Below, piece after piece: positions 30,791 to 42,800 of a stretch of DNA of 64,000 nt; positions within the stretch are counted from its first letter, which is position 1, and every line of letters begins with the position of its first letter. The translations under genes and the position numbers were made by a program. The notes under the pieces were generated by a model that worked only from the letters and a program-made list of their open reading frames with translations, had not been told where the DNA came from and did no database searches. The DNA is from Corallium rubrum (Eukaryota; Cnidaria; Anthozoa; Scleralcyonacea; Coralliidae), in NCBI GenBank assembly GCA_964035015.1, contig OZ035997.1:25598013-25662012 (forward strand), given 5' to 3'.

Positions 30791-32593
30791 CACATGAGTT
30801 GCCTGCGGAGTAGGCTAATGGTTTTTGTCCCATTTGAGGCAGCACTTCACTTGCAATAGAAGTATTTTATTCTGGCTAACGCCATCCTGCAGGCCTCAAA
30901 GTGTTAAACACTATCTAACTAAATCACCGCTTCTGCATTGGTCCATGGTAGAAGTAAAAAGTCAGCGTGGGGTTCACTACAGCCCACACATTACGAGCCA
31001 AATATCAGTCCCAGTTTAGAAATCCCGATCGCAAGGGGAAATTTCCAAAGAGGGGAGACCCCAAATGATTTATAATTAGGTTATCTTTATTGACAGTAGC
31101 CAATGAGAATCGAGTACTTGACACACACAGCATATCACAAGTTCACTACCGAGACACGCCAAACTACGTAATTCTTTAAAAGAGAAAGAAGCTAGGTTTA
31201 TGAACGTAACAATTGAACATTTCTTCAAGACTTGAGCGGAGGAACAAACCGGTATCGGGATCAATGACGTTTAGTTACACAAAATTGAAAATAGTCAAGT
31301 CAAAAGGAAACTGGTGATTTGTCACGGTGTTGATAACTTCATACTCGTAATTATAGCCCAATCTTTGCATCAGGGAAGTTAGGAAATATGCATACGCCGT
31401 ATAAACCACAATGGCCGCTGTGTCTTTGTCCTCTAGGTTTCAGTGGATTGATTGCGACCCACCAATACGCATTAAACGCTGTAGATACATGCACGCCTAT
31501 AACCGTGCCTATAATTTTTGACATTTTATAACTTTCAGTGTTCCTATTTTCGAGCCTCTAAATTTCAATTTTTGTCCCTGGGGAAAATTCCCCCGGACCC
31601 CTCTGGAAGAGTCATTTTTAGTGAATGGCCCCACCCAACGAGACATTCCTAAAAAAGACGTTGTGAGCAATTACAATGTGTTTAGACTTTAGGTCTTTAG
31701 CACTGCATGTAATAACCTGCGTATCGCGCATGCTCACTGCGTTTTGCTTGTTCAAAGGGCTGGCCTGCGTAGCCGGCGCTGGGGATTGGGACGGACAGTA
31801 AAAGAGCGCCTGCATAGCGCGTTTGCAGGTCGTAATCTATTGGTTGACACGCTAATGATCCATCAATCAAAGAGAGTTTGAATTCCCGCTGCAGACGTTG
31901 GTGAAAAGTTCGAAGAGCATTGCGAAAATGTGCCTTGCAGGCATAGTAGGAACGAGTTAAAAATAAGATTGATGAGAGTGGCAATAATGGAGCTGCATGT
32001 CCATCCGAAGGAAAATGTTTATTCGGTTTTTTCCCAACTGTTAATTACGGTAAGATTTTCACGCAAGACGTGGCCCCTTCGGCTTAACGGCGAATAACTG
32101 AATTGTCTGACATTGACTTGAACAAAACATAATTCAGAAATTACAATCGCATTTGATTCGAATCAGTGGGATCTACTCAAGCGTACTTCTCCGGCTGCAT
32201 TGGCCATCAGTGCCAGTTGTCAGTGGAAAATAAATTCGCTATTATAAAATTTAATCAGTGTTTAAAGAGATTCAGAGTTTTAAAATACCTAGATAAGCTG
32301 CAAAATGTTGACTATGTAAATCAACAATTAACTATTGTCTTTGGTTTTGCAAGGTTGTAGTCGACGTTGGTTAAATCCGATGATATATTTTGTTTAACTA
32401 GTCACTGTCTAATCCTTAAACACTGTCTATAACACTGCAATTGACTCATAGTTGAAGTAAAAAGTCAAATGTGACATTTGTGCAGTGTGGGGTTCACTAT
32501 CGCCCACACATTGCAAGCTGAATAACAGTTCTGTTTGGGAAGTCCCAATTGCAAGGGAATTCTTTTATTTGCAAGGGAAGAACAACAGAAGGG
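30791..32593. other. Gene-free stretch with a diverged copy of the 2.9-kb unit start
   Basis: 31020-31450 resembles the beginning of the tandem unit (TTGAGTACTTGACACAC-like, AAAGAGAAAGAAGCTAGG, AGTCAAGTCAAAAGGAAACT, then ATACGCC). The 95-codon minus frame at 31697-31984 has no features that I can support as a gene. Nothing else is recognised. Confidence 0.4.
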
Positions 32594-32991
32594 GAAAGCC
32601 CAATGACGTCAGGTTATTACGCATTGACAGAAGCCAATGAGAATTGAGTACTTGACACACCTGGTATATCACGACTCACGAGTTCATTAAGCGAGACAGG
32701 GTTTCCTTATCGCAATAGTCGCCAAACTACGTTCTTTAAAAGAGAAAGAAGCTAGGACAAGCTGGGATCCGAATGATGTTTAGTTACACAAAATAGTCAA
32801 GTCAAAAGGAAACTGGTGACTTGTCGAGTGTTCAAAGGTATTGAGAATATACTTTGTATTTACTTCCTGGTTATAATTTTGATAACTTCACACTCATAAT
32901 TATAGCACAACCTGATACAGAGAAGTTAAGGAAATATGTATACGCCATACGATATTTGTATTGGTTTGACCTCTATGCATATTCTTTATTA

Positions 32992-33352
32992 GTAGAAACT
33001 TACTAGTATTCTATTGCAAATGCTGCAATCTGATTGGCTACTCTACTCGATATCTATTCGTCAATAGATAGCGAGTAGCAAATTGAGTACCAGTACTCGC
33101 GCGGCCATGCAGTAAAACAACATGGAGGACACGAGAAGAGAAAGATTGTTTTGCCTTGGTTTTCGTACAGAAACAATGGTTATGCTTCGTTTTTTGAAAT
33201 AATTTGGAAGAACTAAGGTACACAAGTTAGTTTCTACTAAAACAATTAGATTATTCGCTCTCAATTTCTATGAGATGATAGTTGACTCGAGCTCCGCTCT
33301 CGTCAACTATTCACTCATAGAAATTTCGAGCTCATAATCTAATTGTTAAATA
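32992..33352. mobile_element. Inverted-repeat insert present only in copy 1
   Basis: Copies 2 and 3 read straight through this site (CATTCTTTAATAGATTGCGCC). The insert has TAGTAGAAACT and AGTTTCTACTA inverted pairs, and a near-perfect hairpin at 33239-33346 from AACAATTAGATTA to TAATCTAATTGTT with CGAGCTCCGCTCTCG near its centre. It is non-coding. Confidence 0.75.
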
Positions 33353-33636
33353 GATTGCGCCATTGCGGGGTTTTATACTGATCTGGACACAGCGCCTTCT
33401 AGACGGCATAGCCTTGAACTCGAATATCTCCGCTCAAAATGGTCGCCCGGCCATAAATCTTTTACGACCGCATAGTTCGAACCTTTCTCTTTCCAATGAA
33501 CCTTTTTGTTCATAACTCGTTCAATTTTTGCGACATACCACTGATACGAAGCTATCTCTTTCTCACACTCGGACAAATTCAACAGTCGATTGACATCATC
33601 ATGAAATTAAAATAGATTACATTTGACCCAGCCCTT
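33353..33636. repeat. Family D repeat, copy in unit 1
   Basis: Short form of family D. Its minus strand holds a 69-codon frame (33373-33582; WYVAKIERVMNKKVHWKEKG, then DLWPGDHFERRYSSSRL), identical in the next unit. The residues look protein-like and similar ones occur in the diverged copy near 22.2 kb, but I do not recognise the protein. Confidence 0.7.
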
Positions 33637-33638
33637 CG

Positions 33639-33728
<90 letters not shown>

Positions 33729-33730
33729 TA
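33637..33730. repeat. (AT)n microsatellite
   Basis: About 85 bases of pure AT dinucleotide. The same position is occupied by AT tracts of slightly different length in the other units. Confidence 0.97.
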
Positions 33731-34396
33731 TTGCGTAAATTAATTGGAATAAAACCATAGATAAAGGAAGGGGAACTGGATAGGAAACTTAAAACGATGT
33801 TACGAAACCGGAAACGATGTTTGCACAACTGGCTATGATAATGCAAATGAAAGTTTGTGTCATCTCACCCATTTCCGGCGGTAATGTCAGCTGCAAAAGA
33901 CTAGAAAAGCGTCTCATTGATAATGCAAATGAAAGTTTGTGTCATCTCACCCATTTCCGGCGGTAATGTCAGCTGCAAAAGACTAGAAAAGCGTCTCATT
34001 TTCAAAATTGGTACCATTAATCCTCACGGACTCAACGAACGTTTTTCTTTTATTTAACACCTCTGAAGACATTGTTTCTGTTTAGCAAGGACGGACACAA
34101 ACGGCGTTTTCGCTTTATATATTTATTTATTTATTTTTACTCTCAGCTTATTCTTTTTACACCCCCTCCTTCTTGCTCATCGACGGTATGAATAGCAAAT
34201 GTCTTTCGCATCTCATTATCGATTTGTTATTGTTATTTTGATTTGATTGGCTAATTTTTCACATCTCATTATCAGTTTGTTATTGTCATTTTTATCTGAT
34301 TGGCTTATTTTTGGTCACATGATTACCTCTGCACAAGACGTCAGTTTTCCGTCACTAAATACCTCTGCAGTTTACCACATTTTCACTTTGCTGTAA

Positions 34397-34766
34397 GCCT
34401 AACGCCGCTGTTACACGATGCAATGTTTTGTGAAACCTGTGGCGACAGGTTTCAAGATAGATTGCAACGTGTAACACCCCCTTGTTTATGAACCTGTGTC
34501 TCTTTGCACTGCGAGACAGGTTTCACCAAAGTTACCCAGGGTGCCAGAGGTTCTTCCAAGCTCGTAGGGATAACGGAGGCACGCGAAGGACTGAGGGGGT
34601 AAAAGGGTACACCAAAGTAGGATGCACTTCAAATTTTTGCAATGGAAAGCGATACAGGTTTATAAAACCAGGGGGGTGTTACACGTAGCAACCTGTCTTG
34701 AAACCTGCCTCGCAATAGCGTTAATTGCGACACGGGTTTCACAAATCCTTGCATCGTGTAACAGCA
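34397..34766. mobile_element. Family E inverted-repeat element, unit 1
   Basis: Ends GCTGTTACACGATGCAATG and TTGCATCGTGTAACAGC are inverted copies. The interior has AGGGTGCCAGAGGTTCTTCC and AGGGGGTAAAAGGGTACACC. It is non-coding despite a 68-codon frame conserved between copies, because conservation is equal outside that frame. Confidence 0.75.
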
Positions 34767-34984
34767 ACTTAATGTGTCTATGAAACGAAATTTCATTTCA
34801 GTTTTTTACTTCAGATTGTTTTTGGAAGAACACCTAAGATAATGAAAAATGACTTTTACATGCCTTTCAAATCTTATCCCATTCTTGACTTATTGGCTAT
34901 GCAATTTGAGCAATGACGTCACACGTTGTATGTGGGAGAAAACGAAAAATCGATATCAGTCATATCTTTGGATTGGTTTGCGTA

Positions 34985-35457
34985 AACTGAATCAAACTGT
35001 ACGTTAAAGCTGTGGTATCCCTTTCGGTTTACAAAATCCCATTCATCATCTGCTGGCACAACGTCCTCACGTGTGTTCCGTCAACACAACCAATGCCACA
35101 AGGAAAACCTCCGAGATTATAAAACCCTTGCTTTATAACATCTTTTCTGCCTGTTGCGTTTGTGGAAATTTTATAAACTCGTCAAGTCTTCGAGCGATAG
35201 CCAAGGTTACTCGACATGCAACCCTGCTAACTGTGGCCTTGTCTACCCCCAGCAACAGTGTCCCCCATTACTTGCAAAAAGCTGCCTGTAGCCAAAAATC
35301 TAAGTGTTGCCAACACTTGGTTTGTGGCCGAAATAGGGCAGCTTCGGTTCGTTGCAGGGCTTATATACCCTGCTCGCAACTCACTGTTGGCATAATATTG
35401 TAAGATGATAAAGTTTTCTATTTCTCGTGATCTCGTCTGTAAATTCTGACTGCTCAC
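34985..35457 (-). pseudogene. PIF/Harbinger transposase relic, unit 1
   Basis: The minus strand encodes ISATNQVLATLRFLATGSF, LQVMGDTVAG, then in another frame VDKATVSRV and LAIARRLDEFIKFP, and after a stop NLGGFPCGIGCVDGTHVR. These match the helix-turn-helix and first catalytic Asp region of HARBI1-type transposases. Frameshifts, stops and loss of the remaining catalytic residues make it a dead fragment. Relative to unit 3 it lacks 51 bases encoding RFGRQAIAYIVNIVEEE. Confidence 0.82.
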
Positions 35458-35499
35458 CGGGAATTCTGTATAATGCCATTTTTTTTGAAAATCTTAATT

Positions 35500-35730
35500 T
35501 TATAGTTTCAACAACATGAACACGTCAATTTTATCCACTGGATAATGAACTTAAACTACCCTCCGACCTCGGATAAATTTATCAAGTGGATAGCAATTTT
35601 TATCCGCCGGATAATGCTATCCAAGTTTCGTACAACGCAAATTATACCCTGGATAAAATTTATCCGCCGGATAGCGAGTTATCCACCGGATAGAGATTTG
35701 TCCAGGCTTCGTACAACCGGCCCCAGGCCT
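35500..35730. repeat. GGATAA/TTATCC palindromic repeat
   Basis: Clustered GGATAAATTTATC, ATCCGCCGGATA and CCACCGGATAG palindromes ending in CTTCGTACAACCGGCCCCAG. The block recurs in unit 2 (38425-38655), is mostly deleted in unit 3, and is partly present at 55925-56045. Confidence 0.65.
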
Positions 35731-36364
35731 CTCACAATTTCGGTCCGCCGCTCGGCGTTATGAACAAACATATATCTAATGTTGTTCACTTGTTCTTGAC
35801 TTTAATCAAAGCTATCGTTTCCATTCTTTGGGTAAACTTTGCAGAGTGGATCTATTGCAATTCAAATTTTCATAAATAAGTTAAACTGTATCTGAATTAA
35901 TCGAGTTCTTAAACCGGACAATCAGATTGTATAGAATCGACCAGCCGATGCCAGGGCCATCGGGAGGGGAAAGTCCAATGACGTCAGGTTATTACGCATT
36001 GACAGAAGCCAATGAGAATTGAGTACTTGACACACCTGGTATATCACGACTCACGAGTTCATTAAGCGAGACAGGGTTTCGTTATCGCAATAGTCGACAA
36101 ACTACGTTCTATAAAAGAGAAAGAAGCTAGGACAAGCTGGGATCCGAATGATGTTTAGTTACACAAAATAGTCAAGTCAAAAGGAAACTGATAACTTGTC
36201 GAGTGTTCAAAGGTATTGAGAATATACTTTGTATTTACTTCCTGGTTATAATTTTGATAACTTCATACTCATAATTATAGCACAACCTGATACAGAGAAG
36301 TTAAGGAAATATGTATACGCCATACGATATTTGTATTGGTTTGACCTCTATGCATATTCTTTAA

Positions 36365-36652
36365 TAGATTGCGCCATTGCGGGGTTTTATACTGATCTGG
36401 ACACAGCGCCTTCTAGACGGCATAGCCTTGAACTCGAATATCTCCGCTCAAAATGGTCGCCCGGCCATAAATCTTTTACGACCGCATAGTTCGAACCTTT
36501 CTCTTTCCAATGAACCTTTTTGTTCATAACTCGTTCAATTTTTGCGACATACCACTGATACGAAGCTATCTCTTTCTCACACTCGGACAAATTCAACAGT
36601 CGATTGACATCATCATGAAATTAAAATAGATTACATTTGACCCAGCCCTTCG

Positions 36653-36654
<2 letters not shown>
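36365..36654. repeat. Family D repeat, copy in unit 2
   Basis: It has the same 69-codon minus frame (36387-36596) as unit 1, unchanged. Its right end touches the AT tract. Confidence 0.7.
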
Positions 36655-36734
<80 letters not shown>

Positions 36735-36735
36735 T
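36655..36735. repeat. (AT)n microsatellite
   Basis: About 75 bases of AT dinucleotide at the same place as in unit 1. Confidence 0.97.
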
Positions 36736-37330
36736 ATTGCGTAAATTAATTGGAATAAAACCATTGATAAAGGAAGGGGAACTGGATAGGAAACTTAAAA
36801 CGATGTTACGAAACCGGAAACGATGTTTGCACAACTTGCTATCGTAATGCAAATGAAAGTTTGTGTCATCTCACCCATTTCCGGCGGTAATGTCAGCCGC
36901 AAAAGACTAGAAAAGCGTCTCATTTTCAAAATTGGTACCATTCACCGTCACGGACTCAACGAACCTTTTTCTTTTATTTAACACCTCTGAAGACATTGTT
37001 TCCGCTTAGCAAGGACGGACACAAACGGCGTTTTCACTTTATATATTTATTTATTTATTTTTACTCTCAGCTTATTCTTTTTACACCCCCTCCTTCTTGC
37101 TCATCGACGGTATGAATAGCAAATGTCTTTCGCATCTCATTATCGATTTGTTATTGTTATTTTGATTTGATTAGCTAATTTTTCACATCTCATTATCAGT
37201 TTGTTATTGTCATTTTTATCTGATTGGCTTATTTTTGGTCACATGATTACCTCTGCACAAGATGTCAGATTTCCGTCACTAAATACCTCGGCAGTTTACC
37301 ACATTTTCACTTTGCTGTAAGCCTAACGCC

Positions 37331-37690
37331 GCTGTTACACGATGCAATGTTTTGTGAAACCTGTGGCGACAGGTTTCAAGACAGATTGCAACGTGTAACA
37401 CCCCCTTGTTTATGAACCTGTGTCTCTTTGCATTGCGAGACAGGTTTCACCAAAGTTACCCAGGGTGCCAGAGGTTCTTCCAAGCTCGTAGGGATAACGG
37501 AGGCACGCGAAGGACTGAGGGGGTAAAAGGGTACACCAAAGTAGGATGCACTTCAAATTTTTGCAATGGAAAGCGATACAGGTTTATAAAACCAAGGGGG
37601 GTGTTACACGTAGCCACCTGTCTTGAAACCTGCCTCGCAATAGCGTTAATTGCGACACGGGTTTCACAAATCCTTGCATCGTGAAACAGC
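37331..37690. mobile_element. Family E inverted-repeat element, unit 2
   Basis: Same inverted ends and interior as the copy at 34397-34766, with a few substitutions. Confidence 0.75.
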
Positions 37691-37909
37691 AACTTCAAGT
37701 GTCTATGAAACGAAATTTCACTTCAGTTTTTTACTTCAGATTGTTTTTGGAAGAACACCTAAGATAATGAAAAATGACTTTTACATGCCTTTCAAATCTT
37801 ATCCCATTCTTGACTTATTGGCTATGCAATTTGAGCAATGACGTCACACGTTGTATGTGGGAGAAAACGAAAAATCGATATCAGTCATATCTTTGGATTG
37901 GTTTGCGTA

Positions 37910-38382
37910 AACTGAATCAAACTGTACGTTAAAGCTGTGGTATCCCTTTCGGTTTACAAAATCCCATTCATTTTCTGCTGGCACAACGTCCTCACGTGTG
38001 TTCCGTCAACACAACCAATGCCACAAGGAAAACCTCCGAGATTATAAAACCCTTGCTTTATCACATCTTTTCTGCCTGTTGCGTTTGTGGAAATTTTATA
38101 AACTCGTCAAGTCTTCGAGCGATAGCCAAGGTTACTCGACATGCAACCCTGCTAACTGTGGCCTTGTCTACCCCCAGCAACAGTGTCCCCCATTACTTGC
38201 AAAAAGCTGCCTGTAGCCAAAAATCTAAGTGTTGCCAACACTTGGTTTGTGGCCGAAATAGGGCAGCTTCGGTTCGTTGCAGGGCTTATATACTCTGCTC
38301 GCAACTCACTGTTGGCATAATATTGTAAGATGATAAAGTTTTCTATTTCTCGTGATCTCGTCTGTAAATTCTGGCTGCTCAC
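37910..38382 (-). pseudogene. PIF/Harbinger transposase relic, unit 2
   Basis: Same broken transposase segment as unit 1 (NQVLATLRFLATGSF and CGIGCVDGTHVR), including the same 51-base deletion. The shared deletion shows that units 1 and 2 descend from one copy that had already lost it. Confidence 0.82.
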
Positions 38383-39289
38383 CGGGAATTCTGTATAATG
38401 CCATTTTTTTTGAAAATCTTAATTTTATAGTTTCAACAACATGAACACGTCAGTTTTATCCACTGGATAATGAACTTAAACTACCCTCCGACCTCGGATA
38501 AATTTATCAAGTGGATAGCAATTTTTATCCGCCGGATAATGCTATCCAAGTTTCGTACAACGCAAATTATACCCTGGATAAAATTTATCCGCCGGATAGC
38601 GAGTTATCCACCGGATAGAGATTTATCCAGGCTTCGTACAACCGGCCCCAGGCCTCTCACAATTTCGGTCCGCCGCTCGGCGTTATGAACAAACATATAT
38701 CTAATGTTGTTCACTTGTTCTTGACTTTAATCAAAGCTATCGTTTCCATTCTTTGGGTAAACTTTGCAGAGTGGATCTATTGCAATTCAAATTTTCATAA
38801 ATAAGTTAAACTGTATCTGAATTAATCGAGTTCTTAAACCGGACAATCAGATTATATAGAATCGACCAGCCGATGCCAGGGCCATCGGGAGGGGAAAGTC
38901 CAATGACGTCAGGTTATTACGCATTGACAGAAGCCAATGAGAATTGAGTACTTGACACACCTGGTATATCACGACTCACGAGTTCATTAAGCGAGACAGG
39001 GTTTCGTTATCGCAATAGTCGACAAACTACGTTCTATAAAAGAGAAAGAAGCTAGGACAAGCTGGGATCCGAATGATGTTTAGTTACACAAAATAGTCAA
39101 GTCAAAAGGAAACTGATAACTTGTCGAGTGTTCAAAGGTATTGAGAATATACTTTGTATTTACTTCCTGGTTATAATTTTGATAACTTCATACTCATAAT
39201 TATAGCACAACCTGATACAGAGAAGTTAAGGAAATATGTATACGCCATACGATATTTGTATTGGTTTGACCTCTATGCATATTCTTTAA

Positions 39290-39580
39290 TAGATTGCGCC
39301 ATTGCGGGGTTTTATACTGATCTGGACACAGCGCCTTCTAGACGGCATAGCCTTGAACTCGAATATCTCCGCTCAAAATGGTCGCCCGGTCATAAATCTT
39401 TTACGACCGCATGGTTCGAACCTTTCTCTTTCCAATTAACCTTTTTGTTCATAACTCGTTCAATTTTTGCGACATACCACTGATACGAAGCTATCTCTTT
39501 CTCACACTCGGACAAATTCAACAGTCGATTGACATCATCATGAAATTAAAATAGATCACATTTGACCCAGCCCTTCGGAA
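39290..39580. repeat. Family D repeat, copy in unit 3
   Basis: Matches units 1 and 2; a few substitutions disturb the 69-codon minus frame. Confidence 0.7.
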
Positions 39581-39590
39581 TATATATATA

Positions 39591-39659
<69 letters not shown>
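39580..39659. repeat. (AT)n microsatellite
   Basis: AT dinucleotide tract with one AATTAT interruption near 39592. Confidence 0.95.
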
Positions 39660-39663
<4 letters not shown>

Positions 39664-40263
39664 TCTATATTGCGTAAATTAATTGGAATAAAACCATAGA
39701 TAAAGGAAGGGGAACTGGATAGGAAACTTAAAACGATGTTACGAAACCGGAAACGATGTTTGCACAACTTGCTATGGTAATGCAAATGAAAGTTTGTGTC
39801 ATCTCACCCATTTCCGGCGGTAATGTCAGCCGCAAAAGACTAGAAAAGCGTCTCATTTTCAAAATTGGTACCATTAATCCTCACGGACTCAACGAACGTT
39901 TTTCTTTTATTTAACACCTCTGAAGACATTGTTTCTGTTTAGCAAGGACGGACACAAACGGCGTTTTCACTTTATATATTTATTTATTTATTTTTACTCT
40001 CAGCTTATTCTTTTTACACCCCCTCTTTCTTGCTCATCGACGGTATGAATAGCAAATGTCTTTCGCATCTCATTATCGATTTGTTATTGTTATTTTGATT
40101 TGATTGGCTAATTTTTCACATCTCATTATCAGTTTGTTATTGTCATTTTTATCTGATTGGCTTTTTTTTGGTCACATGATTACCTCTGCACAAGACGTCA
40201 GTTTTCCGTCACTAAATACCTCTGCAGTTTACCACATTTTCACTTTGCTGTAAGCCTAACGCC

Positions 40264-40621
40264 GCTGTTACACGATGCAATGTTTTGTGAAACCTGTGGC
40301 GACAGGTTTCAAGACAGATTGTAACGTATAACACCCCTTGTTTATGAACCTGTGTCTCTTTGCATTGCGAGACAGGTTTCACCAAAGTTACCTAGGGTGC
40401 CAGAGGTTCTTCCAAGCTCGTAGGGATAATGGAGGCACGCGAAGGACTGAGGGGGTAAAAGGGTACACCAAAGTAGGATGCACTTCAAATTTTTGCAATG
40501 TAAAGCGACACAGGTTTATAAAACCAGGGGAGTGTTACACGTAGCCACCTGTCTTGAAACCTGCCTCGCAATAGCGTTAATTGCGACACGGGGTTCACAA
40601 ATCCTTGCATCGTGTAACAGC
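40264..40621. mobile_element. Family E inverted-repeat element, unit 3
   Basis: Same inverted ends (GCTGTTACACGATGCAATG and its partner) and interior as the copies in units 1 and 2. Confidence 0.75.
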
Positions 40622-40841
40622 AACTTCAAGTGTCTATGAAACGAAATTTCACTTCAGTTTTTTACTTCAGATTGTTTTTGGAAGAACACCTAAGATAATG
40701 AAAAATGACTTTTACATGCCTTTCAAATCTTATCCCATTCTTGACTTATTGGCTATGCAATTTGAGCAATGACGTCACACGTTGTATGTGGGAGAAAACG
40801 AAAAATCGATATCAGTCATATCTTTGGATTGGTTTGCGTAA

Positions 40842-41364
40842 ACTGAATCAAACTGTACGCTAATGCTGTGGTATCCCTTTCGGTTTACAAAATCCCATTC
40901 ATTTTCTGCTGGCACAACGTCCTCACGTGTGTTCCGTCAACACAACCAATGCCACAAGTAAAACCTCCGAGATTATAAAACCCTTGCTTTATCACATCTT
41001 TTCTGCCTGTTGCGTTTGTGGAAATGTCACAAACTCGTCAAGTCTTCCAGCGATAGCCAAGGTTACTCGACATGCAACCCTGCTAACTGTGGCCTTGTCT
41101 ACCCCCAGCAACAGTGTCCCCCATTACTTGCAAAAAGCTGCCTGTAGCCAAAAATCTAAGTGTTGCCAACACTTGGTTTGTGGCCGAAATAGGGCAGCTT
41201 CGGTTCGTTGCAGGGCTTATTTCTTCTTCTACAATGTTGACTATGTACGCGATTGCTTGTCTACCAAAACGATACCCTGCTCGCAACTCACTGTTAGCAT
41301 AATATTGTAAGATGATAAAGTTTTCTATTTCTCGTGATTTCGTCTGTAAATTCTGACTGCTCAC
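40842..41364 (-). pseudogene. PIF/Harbinger transposase relic, unit 3
   Basis: The least degraded of the three. A 93-codon minus frame reads YYANSELRAGYRFGRQAIAY, then IVEEEISPATNRSCPISATN, then QVLATLRFLATGSFLQVMGD, the N-terminal helical region of HARBI1-like transposases. The downstream GCVDGTHVR segment is present in another frame. No complete catalytic triad is seen. Confidence 0.83.
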
Positions 41365-41675
41365 CGGGAATTCTGTATAATGCCATTTTTTTTGAAAATC
41401 TTAATTTCATAGTTTCAACAACATGAACACGTCAATTTTATCCACTGGATAGTGAACTTAAACTACCCTCCGTTATGAACAAACATATGTCTAATGTTGT
41501 TCACTTGTTCTTGACTTTAATCAAAGCTATCGTTTCCATTCTTTGGGTAAACATTGCAGAGTGGATCTATTGCAATTCAAATTTTCATAAATAAGTTAAA
41601 CTGTATCTGAATTAATCGAGTTCTTAAACCGGACAATCAGATTATATAGAATCGACCAGCCGATGCCAGGGCAAT

Positions 41676-42220
41676 TTTTGGGCAATATATAATATATATT
41701 GCGTAAATTAATTGGAATAAAACCATAGATAATGGAAGGGGAACTGGATAGGAAACTTAAAACGATATTACGAAACCGGAAACGATGTTTGCACAACTGG
41801 CTATGGTAATGCAAATGAAAGTTTGTGTCATCTCAACCATTTCCGGCGGTAATGTCAGCCGCAAAAGACTAGAAAAGCGTCTCATTTTCAAAATTGGTAC
41901 CATTCATCCTCACGGACTCAACGAACGTTTTTCTTTTATTTAACACCTCTAAAGACATTGTTTCTGTTTAGCAAGGACGGACACAAACGGCGTTTTCACT
42001 TTATATATTTATTTATTTATTTTTACTCTCAGCTTGTTCTTTTTACACCCCCTCCTTCTTGCTGATCGACGGTATGAATCATTATTGATTTGTTATTGTT
42101 ATTTTGATTTGATTGGCTAATTTTTCACATCTCATTATCAGTTTGTTATTGTCACTTTTATCTGATTGGCTTATTTTTGGTCACATGATTACCTTTCGTA
42201 TATAAGCTCGTTGTTTGTTT
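41676..42220. repeat. 2.9-kb unit, partial fourth copy
   Basis: It begins at the AT-tract end (TATATATTGCGTAAATTAAT) and continues through TTTCCGGCGGTAATGTCAG to TTTTTGGTCACATGATTACC, matching 33725-34325. It lacks family D and everything from family E onward. Confidence 0.85.
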
Positions 42221-42255
42221 ACACTCTTTACGTTTCTCTCTGACGAAGGGCCTTT

Positions 42256-42428
42256 GGAGTGCGTGGGCAATCTTGGGTGGAGTGGGCAATGTCGGGTGGA
42301 GTGAGCAATCTTGGGTGGAGTGCGCAAGGCAGTGTCACATTAGCCACGAAGTGCACAGAATTGCCTGTGGAGTAGGCTAAAGGTTGTTGTCCCATTTGAG
42401 GCAGCACTTCACTTGCGATAGTAACTGC
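42256..42428. repeat. GGGTGGAGTGGGCAA minisatellite and trailer, second copy
   Basis: Four units of GGGTGGAGTGGGCAATC, then GGAGTAGGCTAAAGG and GTCCCATTTGAGGCAGCACT, as at 30575-30850. Confidence 0.8.
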
Positions 42429-42499
42429 TAGTTGTATACATAGGTAAGAAAACGTACTGTAAGAGATTTAATACGAAATTTTACAGAATTTTTGATATC

Positions 42500-42800
42500 G
42501 TCTTCAGTGGCCAGGTGGAAACGTCACTGGTTGTCACGCGAAGATAGTCTGGTTCAAATCCAGGCAGCGACATACAGCTTTTTCATCGAAAATCTTTTTT
42601 CCGAATGTTGTCCGAAATTTTTTGCGTTGTTTTCCCTTTGTTTTCTAGTACTTTTTTAAAACTTTAACATAAACAGTTTTCAGTTTGAAATATTCTACTT
42701 CATTTAAAACTATATTTGAGTCCGAGAGCAGTGCCTATTCCCAGGCCCTAATATATATTAAAGAGCGCGAGGGGTTGTTGCATTTACGTATTTCTAGTTA
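42500..42800 (+). mobile_element. tRNA-derived SINE, copy 2
   Basis: A-box-like AGTGGCCAGGTGG near 42507 and an excellent B-box GGTTCAAATCC near 42551. The tail matches copy 1 (TTGAAATATTCTA, GCCTATTCCCAGGCCC, GCGAGGGGTT, TACGTATTTCTAGT). The B-box makes this the better of the two copies for internal Pol III promotion. Confidence 0.65.

Larger units (their letters stand above)
32594..35956. repeat. 2.9-kb tandem unit, copy 1 (with insertions)
   Basis: Same order of parts as copies 2 and 3: TTGAGTACTTGACACACCTG segment, family D, (AT)n, TTTCCGGCGGTAATGTCAG segment, family E, Harbinger relic, a GGATAAATTTATCC palindrome and a family C tail. It is longer because of a ~360-base insert at 32992-33352 and an 83-base duplication at 33835-33997. 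Matching points in copy 2 lie 2,924-2,925 bases away downstream of the AT tract. Confidence 0.9.
35957..38881. repeat. 2.9-kb tandem unit, copy 2
   Basis: Starts CGGGAGGGGAAAGTCCAATG right after the GATGCCAGGGCCAT tail of copy 1. The next unit starts the same way 2,925 bases on. Identity to copy 3 in the first 700 bases is almost complete by eye. Confidence 0.92.
38882..41675. repeat. 2.9-kb tandem unit, copy 3
   Basis: Same order of parts as copies 1 and 2. It keeps the 51 bases missing from the other Harbinger relics but has lost about 180 bases of the GGATAA palindrome block (near 41470). It ends at the family C tail GACCAGCCGATGCCAGGGC. Confidence 0.9.

Noticed and set aside
31697-31984. 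95-codon minus frame starting MPLSSILFLTRSYYACKAHF
   Set aside because: Reads somewhat like protein but has no motif, neighbours or start context to support a gene; could be another dispersed repeat.
34300-34688. Frames repeated in family E copies (such as one starting MFMNLCLFALRDRF)
   Set aside because: Conserved equally outside the frame and overlapping the inverted-repeat structure; no family features.
42236-42252. CTGACGAAGGGCC as a third hammerhead site
   Set aside because: The first core half is present but no GAAAC follows within range; at most a fragment.
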